Shown here: positions 6,341 to 6,451 of the stretch, piece by piece
Position numbering within the stretch: position 1 is the stretch's first letter
How the letters are laid out: each line of letters begins with the position of its first letter
Origin: Candidatus Cloacimonadota bacterium
GTDB lineage: Bacteria; Cloacimonadota; Cloacimonadia; Cloacimonadales; TCS61
Direction of reading: 5' to 3'
DNA: 6,451 bases
Assembly (NCBI GenBank): GCA_003647825.1
Contig: QMNP01000098.1
Span: forward strand, 1-6,451
The notes under the pieces: model-generated
Seen by the model: only the letters and a program-made list of their open reading frames with translations
Databases searched by the model: none
What the model was told of the DNA's origin: nothing
Translations under genes and position numbers: made by a program

Positions 6341-6451
6341 TCAATATTCTCTTTGGAGTTCTACCACATTTAAAAAATCAGATTTCTTCCTGGCTAAGCG
6401 ACTAATATTTTCAATTACTTCATCCCAGCGATTCAGGTCGTTGAAAGGTGA
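6341..6451 (-). CDS. C-terminal end of an unrecognised protein (5' partial)
   Basis: The minus-strand frame entering at 6451 is open for 36 codons to a TGA at 6341-6343. The peptide is hydrophilic and helix-like, with segments such as LNRWDEVIENISRLARKK and FLNVVELQREY. Its balanced charge is what a true soluble protein end looks like, while the opposite strand gives a poorer Ser/Phe-rich frame. I do not recognise the family from this fragment. It is 154 bp upstream of the methyltransferase and in the same direction, so it may belong to the same transcription unit or end just before it. Confidence 0.6.
   Translation of the reverse strand, partial: SPFNDLNRWDEVIENISRLARKKSDFLNVVELQREY

Overview
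The window is about 6.5 kb of AT-rich bacterial DNA (GC roughly in the high thirties by eye). It is dense with genes and uses the standard code. One gene enters from the left on the + strand, a large aminopeptidase. It converges on a run of five minus-strand genes that fills the rest: an outer-membrane- or periplasm-directed DUF885 lipoprotein, a short-chain dehydrogenase, a GNAT acetyltransferase, a class I methyltransferase, and the last 36 codons of an unrecognised gene cut by the right edge. I see no rRNA, tRNA, transposase, integrase, phage gene, CRISPR array or defence gene.

Layout. 1-1925 (+): M29-type metallo-aminopeptidase, 5' end missing. 2036-2072: a strong hairpin between the converging genes, the clearest terminator in the window. 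2083-3906 (-): DUF885 lipoprotein peptidase candidate. 3907-4003: a short gap built mostly of one palindromic repeat plus a half copy of it. 4004-4765 (-): SDR oxidoreductase. 4766-4917: gap with a second, different palindromic element. 4918-5457 and 5467-6186 (-): acetyltransferase and methyltransferase, 9 bp apart and almost certainly co-transcribed, methyltransferase first. 6187-6340: gap with a third small palindrome and a weak promoter candidate. 6341-6451 (-): C-terminal fragment.

What it suggests. The two peptidases would act in different places, one cytoplasmic (no signal sequence is visible, but its N-terminus is missing) and one exported and lipid-anchored. This fits an anaerobe that lives partly on peptides, but it is inference. 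The mix of ordinary enzymes with several unrelated short palindromes between genes recalls uncultured Gram-negative lineages such as Cloacimonadota. That placement rests on general resemblance only and is low confidence. The SDR, acetyltransferase and methyltransferase are members of very large families, and their substrates cannot be read from the sequence.

I looked for a new system and did not find one. The most unusual content is the set of non-coding palindromic repeats (3928-3992, 4853-4919, 6285-6296) and the N-terminally extended M29 aminopeptidase. The genes themselves look like ordinary chromosomal metabolism.
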